Notes under the pieces: generated by a model
The model's input: only the letters and a program-made list of their open reading frames with translations
The model's database searches: none
What the model was told of the DNA's origin: nothing
Part shown: in pieces, positions 1 to 8,433 of the stretch
Layout of the letters: each line of letters begins with the position of its first letter
Numbering within the stretch: the stretch's first letter is position 1
Assembly: GCA_028284495.1 (NCBI GenBank)
Contig: JANQRP010000007.1
Location: forward strand, 124,001 to 188,000
DNA length: 64,000 nt
Direction: 5' to 3'
Source of the DNA: Longimicrobiales bacterium
GTDB taxonomy: Bacteria; Gemmatimonadota; Gemmatimonadetes; Longimicrobiales; Gaopeijiaceae
Program-made: the position numbers and the translations under genes

Positions 1-326
1 ATGACGAAGGTCCGGACCACCATGCGCAGCCCGCGCCCGAGGGCCTCCCCGACCCCCGGCAGACGGTCCTGGACGGTGCGATCGAGCGCCCAGGTGAGGC
101 CGCCCAGAGCGACCGACCACCCGACCAGGCCGGCCAGCAGGAGGAGGATCGCGAACAGGTCGACCACGGCCGAACCGGTACTCACGTAGTCGAGCGCGCT
201 GAAGAGGGTGATCGGCGCGACGCCCACCAGCACGATCAGCGCCCACGTCCCCAGGTTCCTCACGACGAGGCGGAACGAGGTGTCCAGAATCTCCCCGATG
301 GATCGGGGTCGCAGCTCGACGGACAT
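1..326 (-). CDS. Integral membrane protein, 3' end outside window
   Basis: About 108 codons are visible. The start is the ATG at 326 and the rest lies before base 1. The N-terminus reads MSVELRPRSIGEILDTSFRL, a pattern I associate with bacterial membrane proteins of the DUF975 / GPDPase-membrane-domain type. It is followed by a hydrophobic segment (about residues 29-48) and a second (about residues 55-80). It lies 75 nt downstream of rnhB on the same strand, so it may be the last gene of the rpsP operon. No strong Shine-Dalgarno sequence precedes the ATG. The family assignment is tentative and no function is proposed. Confidence 0.6.
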   Translation of the reverse strand, partial: MSVELRPRSIGEILDTSFRLVVRNLGTWALIVLVGVAPITLFSALDYVSTGSAVVDLFAILLLLAGLVGWSVALGGLTWALDRTVQDRLPGVGEALGRGLRMVVRTFV

Positions 327-401
327 GATGAATCGACGTTGGAGGGGTGCGGGGCGACGGGCGCAGGTTAGGTGCGACCACCCCGCCGGCACAATGCGCG
401 C

Positions 402-1079
402 TCAGAGCGCGAGGTCGTACTGGATCCGGAGGAACGTGCGCCGATGGTGGGGGGTCGGCCCGAGGGCGTCGAGCGCCTTGCGATGCTCGGCCGTTCCATA
501 GCCCGCGTTCCGCTCCCACCCGTACCCCGCGTAGCGAGCCGCGAGTCGCCGCATGAGGTCGTCCCGCACGACCTTGGCCACGATGGACGCGCATGCGATC
601 GAATGCACGATATCGTCGCCGCCCACCAAGGCGGCGTGTTCCGGGACGTCCTTCATCGGGCGACCGTCCAGGACGAGGTGATCCCACGGTGCACGAAGCC
701 GTCGCAGGGCCCTCCGAACCGCCAGGCGCGTGGCCCCCAGGATGTTCAGACGATCGATCTCACGGACGGAGGCAGCGCCCAGCGAGACGTCGCCGTCGGG
801 CACCCGATCGAGAATCTCGCGGCAGCAGTACTCCCGCGCCTCCGCGGACAGCTTCTTGGAGTCCCGGACCCCGGCCACGTGAAGGTCGCGCGGGAGCACG
901 ACGGCGCAGGCCACCACCGGGCCGGCGAGCGGGCCGCGGCCCACCTCGTCCACGCCGCACACCCGAAAACGACCGCGGCTCCAGAATCGCCGCTCGTAGC
1001 CGAGGGGGTCCTGGAGCCGGTCGATCGCGTCCGCCTCGTCGGAGTCCGGCGAAGTCGCCGGTACGTCCGGATCCGTCAG
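402..1079 (-). CDS. rnhB: Ribonuclease HII, probable CTG start
   Basis: RNase HII removes ribonucleotides and RNA-DNA hybrids from DNA. The signature [19 protein letters not shown], the DSKKL motif, the VDG-type LVLDGR segment and the SIVAKVVRD motif are all present. The first conventional start, GTG at 962, leaves only two residues before the catalytic GVDEVGRG strand. The frame stays open upstream and encodes [14 protein letters not shown], which resembles the N-terminal lead of longer RNase HII proteins. No ATG, GTG or TTG occurs in it. A CTG at 1079 overlaps the rplS stop as CTGA and has GGGAG 8 nt upstream, so I place the start there (225 aa). The function is secure; the start is inference, with GTG 962 (186 aa) as the alternative. 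Confidence 0.9.
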   Translation of the reverse strand: MTDPDVPATSPDSDEADAIDRLQDPLGYERRFWSRGRFRVCGVDEVGRGPLAGPVVACAVVLPRDLHVAGVRDSKKLSAEAREYCCREILDRVPDGDVSLGAASVREIDRLNILGATRLAVRRALRRLRAPWDHLVLDGRPMKDVPEHAALVGGDDIVHSIACASIVAKVVRDDLMRRLAARYAGYGWERNAGYGTAEHRKALDALGPTPHHRRTFLRIQYDLAL

Positions 1080-1423
1080 GAGCGCTTCTCCCGGATCCGC
1101 GCGGCCTTCCCGCGGAGACTCCGGAGGTAGTACAGCTTCGCGCGCCGGACGCGACCGCGACGGACGACCTCGAGGCCCTCCACCGTCGGGGCATGGAGGG
1201 GGAAGACACGCTCGACGCCGATACCCGAGGAGATCTTGCGGACGGTGAACGTCTCGTCGATGCCGCCGCCACGGCGTCCGATGCAGACGCCCTCGAACGC
1301 CTGGATCCGCTCCTTGCTACCCTCACGGATGCGGTAGTTCACGCGGACGGTATCACCCGGCGAGAACTGGGGGACGTCGGTCCGAAGCTCGTCGGCGACG
1401 ACCTCTCGAAGCAGATCTGACAT
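1076..1423 (-). CDS. rplS: 50S ribosomal protein L19
   Basis: L19 sits at the 30S-50S interface. The 115-aa product has the family's normal length and features: the [20 protein letters not shown] segment, the [12 protein letters not shown] loop, the [13 protein letters not shown] motif and the C-terminal [18 protein letters not shown]. The ATG at 1423 follows a good Shine-Dalgarno (GAGAGGAGAG). It lies 113 nt downstream of trmD and its stop overlaps the proposed rnhB start by 4 nt, as part of the rpsP-rimM-trmD-rplS-rnhB operon. Confidence 0.98.
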   Translation of the reverse strand: MSDLLREVVADELRTDVPQFSPGDTVRVNYRIREGSKERIQAFEGVCIGRRGGGIDETFTVRKISSGIGVERVFPLHAPTVEGLEVVRRGRVRRAKLYYLRSLRGKAARIREKRS

Positions 1424-1536
1424 GGTACTCTCCTCTCTGGAACGGCCCCTACCCGGGCGCAGCCTTCAACAGCCCTTGAAGATAATGCAGGACCCCCGAG
1501 GCGTGAAGGGAGACCCGGCGCCGACCGCGAGGCGCG

Positions 1537-2289
1537 TCAGCTGGGCGTTTCGGACGCGGACGGAGACCCCGAGCGGGGCCCCTCGTCCGCGCCGTCGTTC
1601 GCGTCCTCGACCGCGCGCCCACCCGCCGGAAGCTCGGGCCGCCGGAGCCGGGTCACTCGTTCGGCCTGCTCGGCCCGCCACGCCGCGATGCGCGCGTGAT
1701 CGCCGCTCAGCAGCACCTCGGGCACGGCGTGGCCCCGGTACTCGGCGGGTCGCGTGTAGGACGGTCCGCTGAGCCCTGACCCGCCGTGGAACGAGTCGGT
1801 CGCCGCGGCCTCGGGGTTTCCGAGCGCGCCCGGCAACAGGCGCACCACGGCGTCGGTCATCGCGAGCGCGGCGTACTCGCCTCCCGACACCACGAAGTCG
1901 CCCATGGAGAGTTCCTCGGTCGCGAGGTGGTCGGCCACGCGCTGGTCGACGTCCTTGTAGTGCCCGCAGAGGAAGGTGATCTCGGACTCGGCGGCGAGAC
2001 GCTCGGCGTCCGCCTGCCCGAACGGCCTGCCGCGCGCGGACACGAGAATCACCGGACCCTCCGGCGCCAGGTCGTCGAGCGCCTCGAAAAAGGGCGCGGG
2101 CATCATGACCATCCCCGGTCCGCCCCCGTAGGGCTCGTCGTCCACCGACCGGTGGCGATCGTGCGTATAGTCCCGCAGGTCGACGGCGTCCCACGCGAAG
2201 ATGCCGGCGTCGCGGGCCCGAGCCGGGATCGAGAGCCCCAGCGGACCCTCGAAGAACTCCGGGAAGATCGTCACGAAGTTGACCTTCAC
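1537..2289 (-). CDS. trmD: tRNA (guanine-N1)-methyltransferase
   Basis: TrmD methylates G37 of tRNAs using S-adenosylmethionine and prevents frameshifting. The 250-aa protein starts KVNFVTIFPEFFEGPL and carries the YGGGPGMVM loop, the trefoil-knot segment around LCGHYKDVDQRV and GDFVVSGGE, and the C-terminal LLSGDHARIAAWR helix. The GTG start at 2289 overlaps the rimM stop (GTGA), so it is probably translationally coupled. The last 25 or so residues form an acidic, Ser/Pro-rich tail not needed for the fold. Confidence 0.97.
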   Translation of the reverse strand: MKVNFVTIFPEFFEGPLGLSIPARARDAGIFAWDAVDLRDYTHDRHRSVDDEPYGGGPGMVMMPAPFFEALDDLAPEGPVILVSARGRPFGQADAERLAAESEITFLCGHYKDVDQRVADHLATEELSMGDFVVSGGEYAALAMTDAVVRLLPGALGNPEAAATDSFHGGSGLSGPSYTRPAEYRGHAVPEVLLSGDHARIAAWRAEQAERVTRLRRPELPAGGRAVEDANDGADEGPRSGSPSASETPS

Positions 2290-2837
2290 GCGCCCTCCTC
2301 GTCGTCCAGCAGGCCGTCCGGCGGGTCCACCGTGAGGCGACCTCGCTCCAGATCCACGGCGGGCACGAACTCCCGACGATAGGGCAGCATGAAGGTGCGT
2401 CCGTCGGGTCGCCGAACCTCCATCAGCGGGGCCGGCTGAAGATCGTAGACGATCATCACCGACCCGATCTCCACGCCGGTCGAATCGACCACGTCGAGGC
2501 CCTCCAGGTCGTGGAGGTAGACCTCGCCCGGGGCGAGCGGCTCGAGGTTGTCGCGATGCTCCATCAGGTCGAGCCCGCGGAGCGTCTCGGCAGTGTCACG
2601 GTCGTCGACCCCGCCGAAGAAGACGAGGCGTCCCGCCGGGACGGTACGGACGTCGTCGATCCGGAGCGGCGGGAAGTCCGGGTCGGGCCGGCGGCCGTCG
2701 CGGCTCCCACGCAGGATCGCCCCGGGGCGAAAGACGCCCTCGGGGTGATCGGTCAGAACCCGGACGGCCACTTCGCCGCGGGTCCCGTGCGGCTTCTCGA
2801 CGTGACCGACGACCAGGTACTCGGCGGAGCGAGTCAC
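2286..2837 (-). CDS. rimM: 16S rRNA processing protein RimM
   Basis: RimM helps assemble the head of the 30S subunit and binds S19. The 183-aa protein has the N-terminal RimM domain (VVGHVEKPHGTRGEVAVRV) and a C-terminal PRC-barrel (LHDLEGLDVV through LPYRREFVPAVD). The open frame continues upstream into rpsP, but the extra sequence is an Arg/Pro-rich out-of-frame reading of the S16 tail. The real start is GTG at 2837, 13 nt after the rpsP stop, with AGGA upstream. The order S16-RimM-TrmD-L19 is the widely conserved one, here without a KH-domain (YlqC) gene. Confidence 0.96.
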   Translation of the reverse strand: MTRSAEYLVVGHVEKPHGTRGEVAVRVLTDHPEGVFRPGAILRGSRDGRRPDPDFPPLRIDDVRTVPAGRLVFFGGVDDRDTAETLRGLDLMEHRDNLEPLAPGEVYLHDLEGLDVVDSTGVEIGSVMIVYDLQPAPLMEVRRPDGRTFMLPYRREFVPAVDLERGRLTVDPPDGLLDDEEGA

Positions 2838-2850
2838 GGGTCGCCGGATC

Positions 2851-3474
2851 CTACTCGGACGGCTTCTCGGCGTCCTCGTCGGCCTCGTCGTCCGACGGCT
2901 CGTCGGCCGCGGCGGAGGGAGCCTCGGCGTCGTCACCGGCATCGTCGTCCGATCCGGCGTCCGCCCCGGGCGCGTCGTCGGACTCGTCGTCGGGCTCGCC
3001 GTCGGACTCGTCGGCGTCATCCTCGCCAACGTCCCCGGCCGCCTCTGCCTCGGCCGCAGCCGCCTCTGCTTCGGCCGCAGCCGCCGCCTCTTCCTCCGCC
3101 TTCGCCGCAGCGGCAGCCTCCTCGGCCTCCTTCGCGGCCGCCGCCTCGGCGGCCCGCTTGGCCGCGAGCGCGTCCCTGGCCTGCTGCTTGCGCTCCTCGG
3201 CGCCGATCTCGCCGATCGCGACGGTGTCGTCGCCACCCGACCGGGCGCGGCCGATAAGCGACTTCACGGTGTTGGACGGCGTGGCACCCTGGCCGATCCA
3301 GTAGTCGACCCGGTCGATGTCGAGCACGAGCCGCGCCGGCTCCGACAACGGCTTGTAGTAGCCCAGAGCCTCGACGAAGCGGCCGTCGCGGGGAGAAGCG
3401 GTGTCGGTGACGACGACGCGGTAGTGCGGCGCCTTCTTCCGACCCATGCGCTTGAGACGAATCTTAACGGACAT
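2851..3474 (-). CDS. rpsP: 30S ribosomal protein S16 with long acidic tail
   Basis: Residues 1 to about 80 are an ordinary S16, from [20 protein letters not shown] through the ATPSNTV segment. Bacterial S16 usually ends near 80-100 residues, but this one has 207. Residues 94-146 form an Ala/Glu/Lys-rich stretch likely to be a long charged helix. Residues 147-207 are almost entirely Asp, Glu, Ala, Ser, Gly and Pro, with a single lysine. The stop is confirmed by the start of rimM 13 nt later. It is the first gene of the operon. The ribosomal identity is certain; the role of the tail is unknown. Confidence 0.97.
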   Translation of the reverse strand: MSVKIRLKRMGRKKAPHYRVVVTDTASPRDGRFVEALGYYKPLSEPARLVLDIDRVDYWIGQGATPSNTVKSLIGRARSGGDDTVAIGEIGAEERKQQARDALAAKRAAEAAAAKEAEEAAAAAKAEEEAAAAAEAEAAAAEAEAAGDVGEDDADESDGEPDDESDDAPGADAGSDDDAGDDAEAPSAAADEPSDDEADEDAEKPSE

Positions 3475-3500
3475 GCGTTCGGTTCTTGCGGACCCGCGAT

Positions 3501-3524
3501 CCCGTCACCGAATCCGTGACCGGG
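3501..3524. promoter_or_regulatory. Hairpin in rpsP leader
   Basis: The sequence GTCAC-cgaatcc-GTGAC, flanked by CCC and GGG with one bulged base, could form an 8-bp stem 27 nt upstream of the rpsP ATG. A leader hairpin could support autogenous control of the ribosomal operon, but nothing else in the sequence shows this. Confidence 0.2.
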
Positions 3525-3591
3525 CGCGCGGAGAGTTGTGGTCGATCGCCCGCCGACGCATCGCGCGCCGGGGGAGCCTGAAAAAGTAGTC

Positions 3592-4137
3592 CTACCGCAC
3601 GAGAATGGGAATGGCGAGCGCCGTCGTTCCCCACTGCAGATGAAGCTCCGTGCGCTCTCCCTCAGCCCAGGGGAAGGTGAACTGGACGCTCTCGACGTGA
3701 GGGCGCTGGTCCGGCTCCACGTCGATTCTGAGCGCGTCCGACGCTTCACCCGGATACGGGGCGTGGAACACCCGCGCCGCGTTCGAGAAGACGACCGTCC
3801 ATGCGCCCGTCTCCCGAGGCACGACCCAGATCGAGTAGCTCCCGGCCGCGAGCGGCTGCCCGCCGATGTCGAGGGGGGCGGTGGTCGTGAAGAGGGCCGC
3901 GGAATCGGCGGCGGGGGTCCACGGCTCCGCCCACGGGACCAGGCTTCCGAACAGGTCCCGCCCCCGAGCCACCGGTCGGCGGTACTCTACGCTCAACCGG
4001 GCCCACCCTACCGCCTGGGAGAGCGTCGCGTGCTGACTCGGTGGAATCGGGTCACCCCGGGACACCTGGGCGGTGAGCGGACCGGACAGGGGTGCGGAAA
4101 CGGCGATGAGCAGCGTGAAGAGCGTGGCTCGGAGCAT
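3592..4137 (-). CDS. Exported DUF2911 family protein
   Basis: This 181-aa protein has an N-terminal signal peptide (MLRATLFTLLIAVSAPLSG, cleavage near LTAQ). The DUF2911 core follows, seen in VGWARLSVEYRRPVARGRDL, the Trp-rich LVPWAEPWTPAADS segment and LAAGSYSIWVVPRE. DUF2911 proteins are small periplasmic beta-rich proteins without an established reaction. The ATG at 4137 is preferred over an earlier in-frame ATG because it begins the signal peptide exactly. It diverges from the MBL-fold gene at 4317, leaving a shared 179-nt upstream region. Confidence 0.88.
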   Translation of the reverse strand: MLRATLFTLLIAVSAPLSGPLTAQVSRGDPIPPSQHATLSQAVGWARLSVEYRRPVARGRDLFGSLVPWAEPWTPAADSAALFTTTAPLDIGGQPLAAGSYSIWVVPRETGAWTVVFSNAARVFHAPYPGEASDALRIDVEPDQRPHVESVQFTFPWAEGERTELHLQWGTTALAIPILVR

Positions 4138-4316
4138 GGGCGGGCTCGACCGGGTGCGAGAGGACGGAACCGACGCGTCGCCCGACAAAACCGCGGAGCC
4201 CCGCGCGGGTTCCCGGGCCGGCCTCGTCGGACCCGCGGGTGGCGGGCCGCGGGCCTTCGGCTACACTTCCTGAACGCACCCGCCGTACCGACCCCGCACC
4301 TGGAGCGGAGACACCG

Positions 4317-5300
4317 ATGATCGATCGACGCGAATTCACGCGAATTCTCTCCGCCGCCGCCGTCGGCGTCGCCCTCCCGGCCCCGGTCCTGGCCCGGTGG
4401 CCACGCCAGGACACCTACTTCCGGTGGCAGGAGGTCTCGCCCGGCGTCCGGGTCGCGATCGGGGGAGGCGGCAACGTCCTGCTGGTCGCGGACGGAGGTG
4501 AGGCGCTCGTCTCGGATGCCAAGAACTTCGGGATGGGACACACCCTCCGGCGAGAGGCCGAAGCATTCGGCACGCCGGTGACCGTCGCGGTCAACACGCA
4601 CCACCACGGCGATCACTCGGGAGGGAACATCGCGTTCGCCGGCGACCTTCCGCTCATCTCGAATCCGGCGGCCCAGCGCCGTATCCGACAGCAGGCGGCG
4701 GGTGTGGCCGGGCAGACGAACGATCGGCTCGCGACCATGATCGACCAGATGTCCCGGGGCGGGACCGACCCCCGTGTGATCGACGACGTCCGCAACGAGG
4801 CCTCGGCCGTCGAGGCGGCCTACCCCGAGGCGATGGCGCCGAACGACACCTTCGAAGTGGAGCGGGAGGTGCGCGTCGGGCGCCGCACCGTCCTACTCCG
4901 GCACGTCGGCGCGGGCCATACCGACAACGACGTCTTCCTGCACGTTCCGGACGCCAACGTGATCCACACCGGCGACCTTCTGTTCGTCGGTCGGCACGGG
5001 TTCATGGACCAGAACGGGGGCGTGGACTCCCAGGGCTGGCAGCGCTCGGTCCGCGCGATGATCGACCTCTGCGACACCGAGACGATCGTGGTGTCTGGGC
5101 ACGGTGAGGTCGTCGATCGCCACGGGCTGGAGCGTCAGTACGAGTACTTCAACCAGCTCCGGTCGGCCGTCGAGGCCGCGGTCGCCGAGGGACGCACCAA
5201 GGAAGAGGTCCAGGCGCTGACGCCGCCCAGCCTGGCGGACATCTCCGGCAACCCGTCGCGGAACCTCGGGGTCGTGTACGACGAGGTCGCGGGGGGCTAG
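4317..5300 (+). CDS. Secreted metallo-beta-lactamase-fold hydrolase
   Basis: The 327-aa protein starts MIDRREFTRILSAAAVGVAL, a Tat-like signal (RREFTRIL, then a hydrophobic stretch). The mature part has the MBL zinc site HHHGDH (residues 95-100, pattern HxHxDH), a later His in VGAGHTDND, the Asp in HTGDLLF and the His in SGHGEV. The full metal-ligand set of a two-zinc hydrolase is therefore present. Its substrate cannot be told; the family includes beta-lactamases, lactonases and thioesterases. The ATG at 4317 has GGAG 8 nt upstream and is preferred to the longer open frame. Confidence 0.9.
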   Translation: MIDRREFTRILSAAAVGVALPAPVLARWPRQDTYFRWQEVSPGVRVAIGGGGNVLLVADGGEALVSDAKNFGMGHTLRREAEAFGTPVTVAVNTHHHGDHSGGNIAFAGDLPLISNPAAQRRIRQQAAGVAGQTNDRLATMIDQMSRGGTDPRVIDDVRNEASAVEAAYPEAMAPNDTFEVEREVRVGRRTVLLRHVGAGHTDNDVFLHVPDANVIHTGDLLFVGRHGFMDQNGGVDSQGWQRSVRAMIDLCDTETIVVSGHGEVVDRHGLERQYEYFNQLRSAVEAAVAEGRTKEEVQALTPPSLADISGNPSRNLGVVYDEVAGG

Positions 5301-5301
5301 T

Positions 5302-5321
5302 CGCGGTGGACCGGAACCGCG
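5302..5321. terminator. Hairpin between convergent genes
   Basis: CGCGGT-ggaccgga-ACCGCG forms a 6-bp GC stem directly after the MBL-fold gene stop and before the convergent tolC stop. There is no T-run, so it is only a possible terminator. Confidence 0.25.
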
Positions 5322-5349
5322 GCGCCGGGTAGCGGGAACCTGGGCCGAC

Positions 5350-6891
5350 TCAGAAGTCGGTGTCCCAGTCCAGGTCCTCGGTCATGCGGATGCCGAAGCC
5401 CTCGAGCGCCGGCATGTTCAGCTCCCAGTCCCACCACGTGTTGCCCCGCAGGAACACGAGCCCGCGCTCCCACGCGCCGTACGCGCTGAGCATGTTGCGG
5501 TGCGTCTCCTGCTCGCGGTCGAGGGCCTGAAGCAGCTCGAGCACGCCGATCGACCCGTCGCCGTACCGCTCGATCGCACGATCGGTGCTGGTGCGCGCGA
5601 GATCGAAGTTGTTCTGCATGCTGAACACGCGCTCCTCGTTCTCCTGGAGGCTGGTGATCTGGTTCGCGATGTCGGCCTCGATCTCGAGTTGCTCCTCCTC
5701 GAACCGGAGGCGGTTCTGCTCGAGCCCGATGCGCTGAGCCTGGATGCGCGCCTTCCGCTCGCCCCAGTCCCAGATGGGGAGATTCGCGTTCACCGACACG
5801 GAGTAGCTGTCCTCCGGCTCGCCAAAGAGGTCGTTCCAGATCTGGTCGCGCATTTCGCGGCCGTACGTGACCTCGAGATCCATGCGGAATCCGCTTCGGC
5901 CCTCGGTCTCCTCGAGCCGGATCTCGGACCGGCGATAGCCGATGTCGATGTTGCGGAGGCGAGGCGTGAGCGTCCGAGCCCGCTCGATCGCCAGCTCCGT
6001 GTCGAACTCGACCGGCGTGATCTCGAGCCGCGGCTCGGGAATCACGATCGAATCGTTGGGACTCAGGCGGAGGTCCTGCTTGATGTCCACCGCCTGGCGC
6101 CGGAAGTTCGCGCGTGTCTGCTGGAGGCCCTGCTGGGCATTGGCGAGCTCGATCGTGATCTGCTCGACGTCCGACTCCCGCTCGGCATCGAGGTCCGCCA
6201 TGTCCTCCGCGAGTGCGAGCGCGGACTGCAGACGGGCGATGTACTCCTCCTCGATCTTGATCTCGTAGGCCGACTGGAAAATCCCGAGGTACGTGTACGA
6301 CACGCCGTTCACAACGTCGATCAGGTCGCCCTGGTACTCCAGCTCCGACTCTTCCACCTCGAGCCGCGCCTGCTCGAGATCGTTGGCGAGTTCGTTCGGC
6401 TGGAACAGCCCGTGCTCGTACGCCAGGAAGTACCGGTTGTAGTACTGGTTGAAGATGTCGCCATCGTTGTCGACCTGCTTGTACTGGTACAGGCGGCTGT
6501 TGATCGACAGCTCACCGCCGGTCGGGTAGCCGAACAGGATCACGGGCTGGCTGATGGACAGATCGGCCTGCCACCGCTGCGAGTTCTCTCGGATGATGAT
6601 GTTCCGACCCAGCGACGCGTCGAAGCGGTTCTCCGACTGCACGTTCACCGTCGGGACCTGCATGCGGAGGTCCACGCGGGACTTCAGCCGCGCCTGCTCC
6701 GCCTGGAGGTTGAAGCGGGTGCGCTGGAGGTCCAGGTTGACGCGCTGAATCCTGAAGGAGTTCTCCATGGTGAGTTCGACCATGCGGTCGAGCGTCAGCT
6801 CGACGATCTGCTGCGCGGACGCGGGCGGCGAGAAGCCGATCAGCGCGACCGCGGCGATCAGGAGACTTCGGAGTGGTCGATAGGGCATCAT
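5350..6891 (-). CDS. TolC-family outer membrane efflux protein
   Basis: The mature protein is a long alpha-helical TolC-type channel with two outer-membrane-factor repeats. The start MMPYRPLRSLLIAAVALIGF begins a signal peptide ending near PPASAQ. Gln/Glu/Arg-rich coiled-coil helices (for example RLQSALALAEDMADLDAERE and LEQNRLRFEEEQLEIEADIA) alternate with short strand segments. The C-terminal half ends in ERYGDGSIGVLELLQALDRE, typical of these proteins. The length is 513-514 aa (ATG at 6891 or 6888). No inner-membrane pump or adaptor gene is adjacent, so the exported substrate is unknown. It lies downstream of ffh on the same strand with a 154-nt gap, suggesting its own promoter. Confidence 0.9.
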   Translation of the reverse strand: MMPYRPLRSLLIAAVALIGFSPPASAQQIVELTLDRMVELTMENSFRIQRVNLDLQRTRFNLQAEQARLKSRVDLRMQVPTVNVQSENRFDASLGRNIIIRENSQRWQADLSISQPVILFGYPTGGELSINSRLYQYKQVDNDGDIFNQYYNRYFLAYEHGLFQPNELANDLEQARLEVEESELEYQGDLIDVVNGVSYTYLGIFQSAYEIKIEEEYIARLQSALALAEDMADLDAERESDVEQITIELANAQQGLQQTRANFRRQAVDIKQDLRLSPNDSIVIPEPRLEITPVEFDTELAIERARTLTPRLRNIDIGYRRSEIRLEETEGRSGFRMDLEVTYGREMRDQIWNDLFGEPEDSYSVSVNANLPIWDWGERKARIQAQRIGLEQNRLRFEEEQLEIEADIANQITSLQENEERVFSMQNNFDLARTSTDRAIERYGDGSIGVLELLQALDREQETHRNMLSAYGAWERGLVFLRGNTWWDWELNMPALEGFGIRMTEDLDWDTDF

Positions 6892-6943
6892 GGGCGCGTC
6901 GATGTCGGAGTACGGAGGGGGCGGAAGCGACCCCTCCACTGGA

Positions 6944-6953
6944 AACATATGTT
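6944..6953. promoter_or_regulatory. Palindrome upstream of tolC-like gene
   Basis: AACATATGTT is a perfect 10-bp palindrome 53 nt before the chosen ATG, in a locally AT-rich patch of otherwise GC-rich DNA. It could be an operator. No regulator gene is adjacent. Confidence 0.2.
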
Positions 6954-7045
6954 CCGAGACCGTGAAGGTGCCATGAGCTTCCAACCGTTCGAGACACGGT
7001 AGCAGGGCCCAGCGTTGAGCGGCCGACCACGGGCCGGCGGGGGCG

Positions 7046-8395
7046 TCAACGCCCGAACGGCAGCCCTCCGCCGAGCATCTTCCCCATCATGCCGCCGCCC
7101 ATCATCCCCTTCATCTGCTTCATGAAGCCCTGCATCTCCTTGAACTGCTTGAGCAGGCGGTTCACTTCGGAGACGGGACGGCCGGAGCCCTTCGCGATCC
7201 GCGCGCGGCGCGACCCGTTGATGATCTTCGGGTTCTCACGCTCCTGCGGCGTCATCGAGAGGATGATCGCCTCCACGTGCTTCATCCGCTTCGGATCCAT
7301 GCTCGCGGCCGGGATGCTCAGCTTCTTCGCGCCCGGGATCAGCTTCAGCAGCTGATCGAGCGGGCCCATCTTCTGGACCTGGCGCATCGCCACCAGGAAG
7401 TCCTCGAGGGTGAACTTCCCTCCCCCGAGCATCTTCTTCTGCAGATCCTCCTGCTCGTCCACATCCATCGCCTGCTGGGCGCGCTCGACGAGCCCGACGA
7501 CGTCGCCCATCTGCAGGATCCGGCCCGCCAGACGCTCCGGATCGGCCTCTTCGAGTGCGTCCACGCCCTCGCCGACGCCGACGAACTTTATGGGCTTTCC
7601 GGTCACGCCGCGGATCGAAAGCGCCGCGCCACCACGGGCGTCGCCGTCCATCTTGGTGAGCACGACCCCCGTGATGTCGAGCGCCCCGTCGAACCCCTCG
7701 GCGATGCGTACCGCCTCCTGTCCGGTCATGGCATCCGCGACCAGCAGGATCTCCTCGGGCTCGAGCTCGGCCTTGATGCGCCCCAGCTCGTCCATGAGGA
7801 CGTCGTCGATCTGCAGGCGACCCGCGGTGTCGACGAGAAGGACATTGCGGCCCGCCTCCCGAGCGGCCTCGACGGCCGCCCTGGCGGTCGCCACCGGATC
7901 GCCTCCGAACTCCCCCGCGTGAACGGGCACACCGATCTGCCCGCCGAGCGTCTGCAACTGCTCGATGGCGGCGGGGCGCTGAAGGTCGCACGCGGCGACC
8001 ATCGGCTTCCGACCCTCGCGGTCCCAGCGCTTCGCGAGCTTGGCGACCGAGGTGGTCTTACCCGCGCCCTGCAGGCCGACGACCATGATCACGGTCGGCG
8101 GCGACGACGACCACTTCATCGTGACCCGGCCCTCGCCCATCAGCGTGGCCAGCTCGTCGTGGACGATCTTGACGATCTGCTGACCCGGCTGGACCGACTT
8201 CACGACGTCCTCGCCGAGCGCCCGCTCCTGGACCCGCTTCAGGAACTCGCGAGTGACCTGGAAGTTGACGTCGGCCTCGAGCAGGACCCGCCGCACTTCG
8301 CGAAGGCCCTCCTTGATCATCGGCTCGGTGAGCACCCCCCGCTGACGGAACTTCCCGAGCGCCGCGTCGAGCTTCCTGCCGAGTTCGTCGAACAT
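7046..8395 (-). CDS. ffh: Signal recognition particle protein Ffh
   Basis: Ffh is the SRP GTPase that delivers nascent membrane proteins to FtsY. The 449-aa protein has the N domain (FDELGRKLDAALGKFRQRG), the G domain with P-loop GLQGAGKT (residues 107-114), DTAGRLQID and TKMDGDARGGAAL, and a Met-rich M domain ending in GGGLPFGR that binds SRP RNA. The open frame runs through the upstream purA region, but the ATG at 8395 with Shine-Dalgarno AGGGAGGA is clearly the start. In many bacteria ffh directly precedes rpsP. Here three genes separate them. Confidence 0.98.
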   Translation of the reverse strand: MFDELGRKLDAALGKFRQRGVLTEPMIKEGLREVRRVLLEADVNFQVTREFLKRVQERALGEDVVKSVQPGQQIVKIVHDELATLMGEGRVTMKWSSSPPTVIMVVGLQGAGKTTSVAKLAKRWDREGRKPMVAACDLQRPAAIEQLQTLGGQIGVPVHAGEFGGDPVATARAAVEAAREAGRNVLLVDTAGRLQIDDVLMDELGRIKAELEPEEILLVADAMTGQEAVRIAEGFDGALDITGVVLTKMDGDARGGAALSIRGVTGKPIKFVGVGEGVDALEEADPERLAGRILQMGDVVGLVERAQQAMDVDEQEDLQKKMLGGGKFTLEDFLVAMRQVQKMGPLDQLLKLIPGAKKLSIPAASMDPKRMKHVEAIILSMTPQERENPKIINGSRRARIAKGSGRPVSEVNRLLKQFKEMQGFMKQMKGMMGGGMMGKMLGGGLPFGR

Positions 8396-8433
8396 CGTGG
8401 TCCTCCCTTCCCGCCTTCGTCCGTCCCCGTGGG

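Noticed and set aside
2930..3130. A GC-rich repetitive stretch that looks like a tandem repeat or CRISPR
   Set aside because: The repetition comes from Ala/Glu/Asp codons in the S16 tail, with no spacer-repeat structure.
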